A stretch of 64,000 nt of DNA, taken from assembly GCA_001657395.1 (NCBI GenBank), contig LYSY01000009.1:142034-206033 (forward strand), in the 5' to 3' direction. A program made the position numbers and the translations under genes. The notes under the pieces are model-generated. The model worked only from the letters and a program-made list of their open reading frames with translations, did no database searches and was not told the origin of the DNA. Of the stretch, positions 61,137-64,000 are shown in pieces. Within the stretch, counting starts at the first letter, position 1; every line of letters starts with the position of its first letter. Source of the stretch: Rhodospirillales bacterium BBD 1991-14. Its GTDB lineage: Bacteria > Pseudomonadota > Alphaproteobacteria > Kiloniellales > Kiloniellaceae.

Positions 61137-62486
61137 CTAGACATTCAAGAGAAGGTGCTCGCGCTCCCAGGAGGAGATGACCTGCTGGTAGGCGTCCAGT
61201 TCCTCGTACTTCACCAGGGTGACGGCCTGAATGAAGAGCGCCCCCAGAACGGGCTTCAGCGCCTTCGTGGAATTGAAGCGTTCCAGCGCATCATAGAGCG
61301 TGCGCGGCAGGGTGCGGGCGAGGCGGTAGGCACTGCCCTCGATGGGCGCGCGGGGCTTCAGGTTTTCCGTCATGCCGAGGAAGCCGCAGGCCAGCGAGGC
61401 GGCGATTGCCAGATAGGGATTGGCGTCGGCGCCGGCCAGGCGGTTCTCGACCCGGCGGTTCTCCGGCCCCGAGTTCGGCACCCGCAGGCCGACCGTGCGG
61501 TTGTCGTAGCCCCAGTGGGTGTTGATCGGGGCGTCGTAGTCCGGCATCAGCCGGCGGTAGCTGTTTACGTTGGGCGCCAGCAGCGGCATCACGGCCGGCA
61601 GGTAGCGCTGGAGGCCGGCGATGTGCTTGCGGAACAGCGCGGTGTCCTTGCCCGACTTGGTGGCGAAGAGGTTGCGGCCGGTCTTGGCGTCCAGCACCGA
61701 CTGGTGGACGTGCATGGAACTGCCAGGCTGGCCCTGCATCGGCTTGGCCATGAAGGTCGCGTAGACCTTGCCGCGCAGGCCCGCCTCGCGCACCGCGCGC
61801 TTGAAGAGGAAGGCCTGGTCCGCCAGGCGCAGGGCGTCGCCGTGGTTGAAGTTCATCTCCATCTGAGCCGCCCCGCCCTCGTGTGTCAGGGTGTCGATGT
61901 CGATGTTCATCGCCTCGCAGAAGTCATAGACCTCCTCGAAGATCGGGTCGAACTCGTTGACCGCGTCCAGGCCGTAGGCCTGGCGGCTGGTCTCGCGGCG
62001 CCCGGAGCGGCCGATCGGCGGTTCCAGCGGATAGTCCGGGTCGGTGTTCACGTCGACCAGGAAGAACTCCAGCTCCGGGGCCACGGTGGGCGTCCAGCCC
62101 TGCTCAGCGTAAAGCTCGAGGACCTGCTTCAGAATGCGCCGCGGGGCGATCTCCACAGGTTCGTGGCTGAAGTGAAAGGCATCGCAGATGACCTGGGCGG
62201 TTGGCTCCTCGTACCAGGGGACGATGCGGATCGTTTCCTCGTCCGGGATCAGATAGACGTCCTTGGTGGAGGCGCTGACGACGGAACTAGGGTCCTCCGG
62301 ATAGTCGCCGTTCACGGTCTGGACGAAAACATCCTCCGGTATGCGAAGGCCGTGGCGGCGCATGCCGTCGAGGAACTTCTTGGCCGGCAGGATCTTGCCC
62401 CGGGCGATGCCGGCCATGTCCGGTACCAGGCACTCGACCTCGTCGATCCGGTTGTCCTGCAAAAAGGCTTCGATGGCGGAACTCAT
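61137..62486 (-). CDS. Glutamine synthetase-like enzyme, gamma-glutamylpolyamine synthetase type (PuuA/GlnA3-like)
   Basis: A 449 aa member of the glutamine synthetase superfamily: DMAGIARGKILPAKKFL, ELEFFLVDVNTDPDYPLEPPIG, EGGAAQMEMNFNHGDALRLADQAF and NSGPENRRVENRLAGADANPYLAIAASLACG. It lacks the adenylylation site region typical of GlnA and matches the PuuA group, which ligates glutamate to putrescine or other amines. The ATG at 62486 with AGG upstream is preferred to a GTG at 62492. It leads the amine operon toward the aminotransferase. Confidence 0.9.
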   Translation of the reverse strand: MSSAIEAFLQDNRIDEVECLVPDMAGIARGKILPAKKFLDGMRRHGLRIPEDVFVQTVNGDYPEDPSSVVSASTKDVYLIPDEETIRIVPWYEEPTAQVICDAFHFSHEPVEIAPRRILKQVLELYAEQGWTPTVAPELEFFLVDVNTDPDYPLEPPIGRSGRRETSRQAYGLDAVNEFDPIFEEVYDFCEAMNIDIDTLTHEGGAAQMEMNFNHGDALRLADQAFLFKRAVREAGLRGKVYATFMAKPMQGQPGSSMHVHQSVLDAKTGRNLFATKSGKDTALFRKHIAGLQRYLPAVMPLLAPNVNSYRRLMPDYDAPINTHWGYDNRTVGLRVPNSGPENRRVENRLAGADANPYLAIAASLACGFLGMTENLKPRAPIEGSAYRLARTLPRTLYDALERFNSTKALKPVLGALFIQAVTLVKYEELDAYQQVISSWEREHLLLNV

Positions 62487-62580
62487 GATCACCTGCGTGT
62501 TGATTTGCGCAAACCGCTAGCACGGCCCTCGCGCGACTGGCAAGCAGGCCCGCCTGTCGGACGCGGTCAGAAGAGGGCGG

Positions 62581-63444
62581 TCAGCCGCGCCCCAGCAGCT
62601 CGTATAGGGCGACGGCCGCGGCGTTGGAGATGTTGAGGGACTCGATGGGCGGGCGGGTCGGCAGCCGCACCAGCAGGTCGCAGCGTTCCCGCGTCAGCCG
62701 GCGCAGCCCGCTGCCCTCGGCGCCCAGCACCAGGGCCACGGCTTCGGCCGGATCGCTCCCGGCCAGGGACCCGGACGCTTCACCGGCCAGGCCGAGACAC
62801 CAGAAGCCCGCCTCCTTCAGGCCGTCGAGGGCCCGGGCCAGGTTGGTCACCTTGATATAGGGAACGACCTCCAGGGCGCCTGAGGCGGACTTGGCGAGGG
62901 TGCCGCTCTCCTCGGGCGCGCCCTTGTCCAGGCTGACGACGGCCAGGGCGCCGAAGGCGGCGGCCGAGCGCAGGACGGCTCCCACGTTGTGGGGGTCGGT
63001 CACCTGATCCAGCAACAGGATGACCCGCCGCGCCCCCTCCGCAACCCGGGCGCTGGCGGCGATCTCCTCCAGAAACGGCTGGTCCAGCGGCGCGACTTGG
63101 GCCGCCAGGCCTTGGTGCACCGCGCCCTCAGGCAGGAAAGCCTCGATTTCCGGGCGGCTCAGGGTCTCGGTTGCGACCTGCGCGTGGGCGGCCGCACGCT
63201 CCTGGCGCAGGCGCTGGCCCCAGGTCTGGGCCGCTTCCGGGCTGAGCAGCAGCCGCTGGATGCGCCGCCGCGGGTTGGCGAGGGCCGCCAGCACCGGGTG
63301 GACCCCGTAGAGCCAGAGGCCGCCGGCGACCGGCGTGCCGGCGCGCCGCCGCCGCCTGGAGTCGTGGCCCGGCGGCGCGGAGCGCCTTGGACTCCGGGGC
63401 TTGCGGCCGGCGCCCGGGGCCAGCTTGGGCTTGCGTTTGGTCAT
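62581..63444 (-). CDS. rlmB: 23S rRNA (guanosine-2'-O)-methyltransferase RlmB
   Basis: A 287 aa SpoU-type methyltransferase that modifies Gm2251 of 23S rRNA. SpoU motif 1 is LLLDQVTDPHNVGAVLRSA, motif 2 LVLGAEGSGLRRLTRERCD and motif 3 RLPTRPPIESLNISNAAAVALYE, forming the trefoil knot. The N-terminal substrate-binding domain is preceded by about 45 basic residues. It is adjacent to tRNA-Tyr, tRNA-Gly and tuf, a common alphaproteobacterial arrangement, and is transcribed away from them. Confidence 0.95.
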   Translation of the reverse strand: MTKRKPKLAPGAGRKPRSPRRSAPPGHDSRRRRRAGTPVAGGLWLYGVHPVLAALANPRRRIQRLLLSPEAAQTWGQRLRQERAAAHAQVATETLSRPEIEAFLPEGAVHQGLAAQVAPLDQPFLEEIAASARVAEGARRVILLLDQVTDPHNVGAVLRSAAAFGALAVVSLDKGAPEESGTLAKSASGALEVVPYIKVTNLARALDGLKEAGFWCLGLAGEASGSLAGSDPAEAVALVLGAEGSGLRRLTRERCDLLVRLPTRPPIESLNISNAAAVALYELLGRG

Positions 63445-63611
63445 TCCGAGACCTACTATTTATACAGACAGGCAGCAGCGTTTCTCTGCGCTCCTTTCGA
63501 CCGGCCGATGAAAATGGTCGGAAAGGGGCGCTATTGCCGTGTTTAGAAGTTGACAGGCTGAATTAAATCAACATATTTCGCAACTCCATCGCACCACCGG
63601 TTGCGTCGGCT
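63445..63611. promoter_or_regulatory. Divergent region before the tRNA-Tyr/tRNA-Gly/tuf transcript
   Basis: 167 bp between rlmB and tRNA-Tyr. TTGACA occurs at 63550-63555 as a likely -35 box, with A+T-rich sequence downstream where the -10 would lie. It should serve the rightward tRNA-tuf transcript. Confidence 0.55.
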
Positions 63612-63696
63612 GGAGGGGTGCCCGAGTGGCTAAAGGGGACGGGCTGTAAACCCGTTGGCTATGCCTACGTTGGTTCGAATCCAACCCCCTCCACCA
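63612..63696 (+). tRNA. tRNA-Tyr (GUA)
   Basis: A class II tRNA with a long variable arm. Acceptor GGAGGGG pairs with the 3' CCCCTCC; the anticodon loop CTGTAAA carries GTA between ACGGG and CCCGT; the T-arm contains GGTTCGAATCC. CCA is encoded at 63694-63696. Confidence 0.97.
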
Positions 63697-63750
63697 TCAA
63701 ATCCCTCCTGACGGGATGCGGAGCGCGCAGAGGCTGGGTGCGGGGGCGTT

Positions 63751-63824
63751 GCGGGTGTAGCTCAGTGGTAGAGCTCCAGCCTTCCAAGCTGGCTACGCGG
63801 GTTCGATTCCCGCCACCCGCTCCA
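63751..63824 (+). tRNA. tRNA-Gly (UCC)
   Basis: Cloverleaf with acceptor GCGGGTG...CACCCGC, D-arm GCTCAGTGGTAGAGC, anticodon stem-loop CCAGC-CTTCCAA-GCTGG with anticodon TCC, and T-arm GGTTCGATTCC. CCA is encoded. It lies 54 nt after tRNA-Tyr. Confidence 0.97.
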
Positions 63825-63885
63825 GATACAGCAGAACCGGGCCGCGAGAGGTCCGGGCCGGCATGCAACTCGATGGCGCGCCTGA

Positions 63886-64000
<115 letters not shown>

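Noticed and set aside
63612..63824. tRNA genes as an integration hot spot
   Set aside because: No integrase or att-like direct repeat is visible, and tuf follows directly as in intact genomes.

Overview
The window is a GC-rich chromosomal segment (about two thirds G+C by eye) from a Gram-negative alphaproteobacterium. Its gene content resembles the Rhodospirillales and related free-living lineages. The grounds are the rlmB - tRNA-Tyr - tRNA-Gly - tuf order at the right end, the alphaproteobacterial families UPF0260 (YcgN), DUF1194 and DUF3108, TRAP transporters, and the five-step HutF/HutG route of histidine breakdown. No prophage, insertion sequence, CRISPR array or resistance island was seen. 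The genus cannot be fixed from sequence alone.

Positions 1-25000 are dominated by histidine utilisation. All five enzymes are present but scattered: hutH (cut by the left edge), hutU, hutG, hutI and hutF, plus the GntR-type repressor hutC. Together they turn histidine into urocanate, imidazolonepropionate, formiminoglutamate, N-formylglutamate and finally glutamate plus formate. Every hut promoter region holds the palindrome TTGTATATACAA, which matches the HutC operator. Between these genes lie a cache-domain chemoreceptor, an MttB-family methyltransferase, a YcgN-ferredoxin pair, a glutamine amidotransferase, a LysR regulator, a membrane-protein/XRE pair, envelope proteins, a TRAP transporter, a SAM methyltransferase and a MarR-linked monooxygenase.

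Positions 25000-38500 are metabolic and accessory. They hold an ArsR regulator with three tandem SRPBCC (AHSA1-like) proteins and a DUF899 protein, then a divergent pair of an FAD oxidoreductase and a second MttB-family methyltransferase. A sixth TTGTATATACAA box lies between that pair, which suggests that HutC also controls a demethylation module that could feed histidine into the Hut pathway. Next come EamA transporters, a fatty-acid desaturase, and a tightly overlapping operon of XRE regulator, GFA protein, cytoplasmic PhnD-like protein and amidase.

Positions 38500-55400 mix signalling and housekeeping genes: a FliN-like protein, a PilZ protein and YajQ (motility and c-di-GMP themes), a GIY-YIG nuclease-like gene with atypical base use, an esterase, a trimethylamine/dimethylglycine dehydrogenase-like flavoenzyme, two XRE regulators, a peroxiredoxin-dioxygenase fusion, DUF3108, cupin, PNPOx-like, DCC, CIA30 and renalase-like proteins, and two very small overlapping ORFs.

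Positions 55400-62500 hold tRNA-Thr and a polyamine/amine catabolism set: aldehyde dehydrogenase, carbon-nitrogen hydrolase, class III aminotransferase and a PuuA-like glutamine synthetase. The right end is translation machinery: rlmB, tRNA-Tyr, tRNA-Gly and the start of tuf. Dispersed palindromic repeats lie at 13154-13259, 21921-22178, 47833-47938 and 49354-49533. Short 13-16 bp tandem duplications recur at gene ends.
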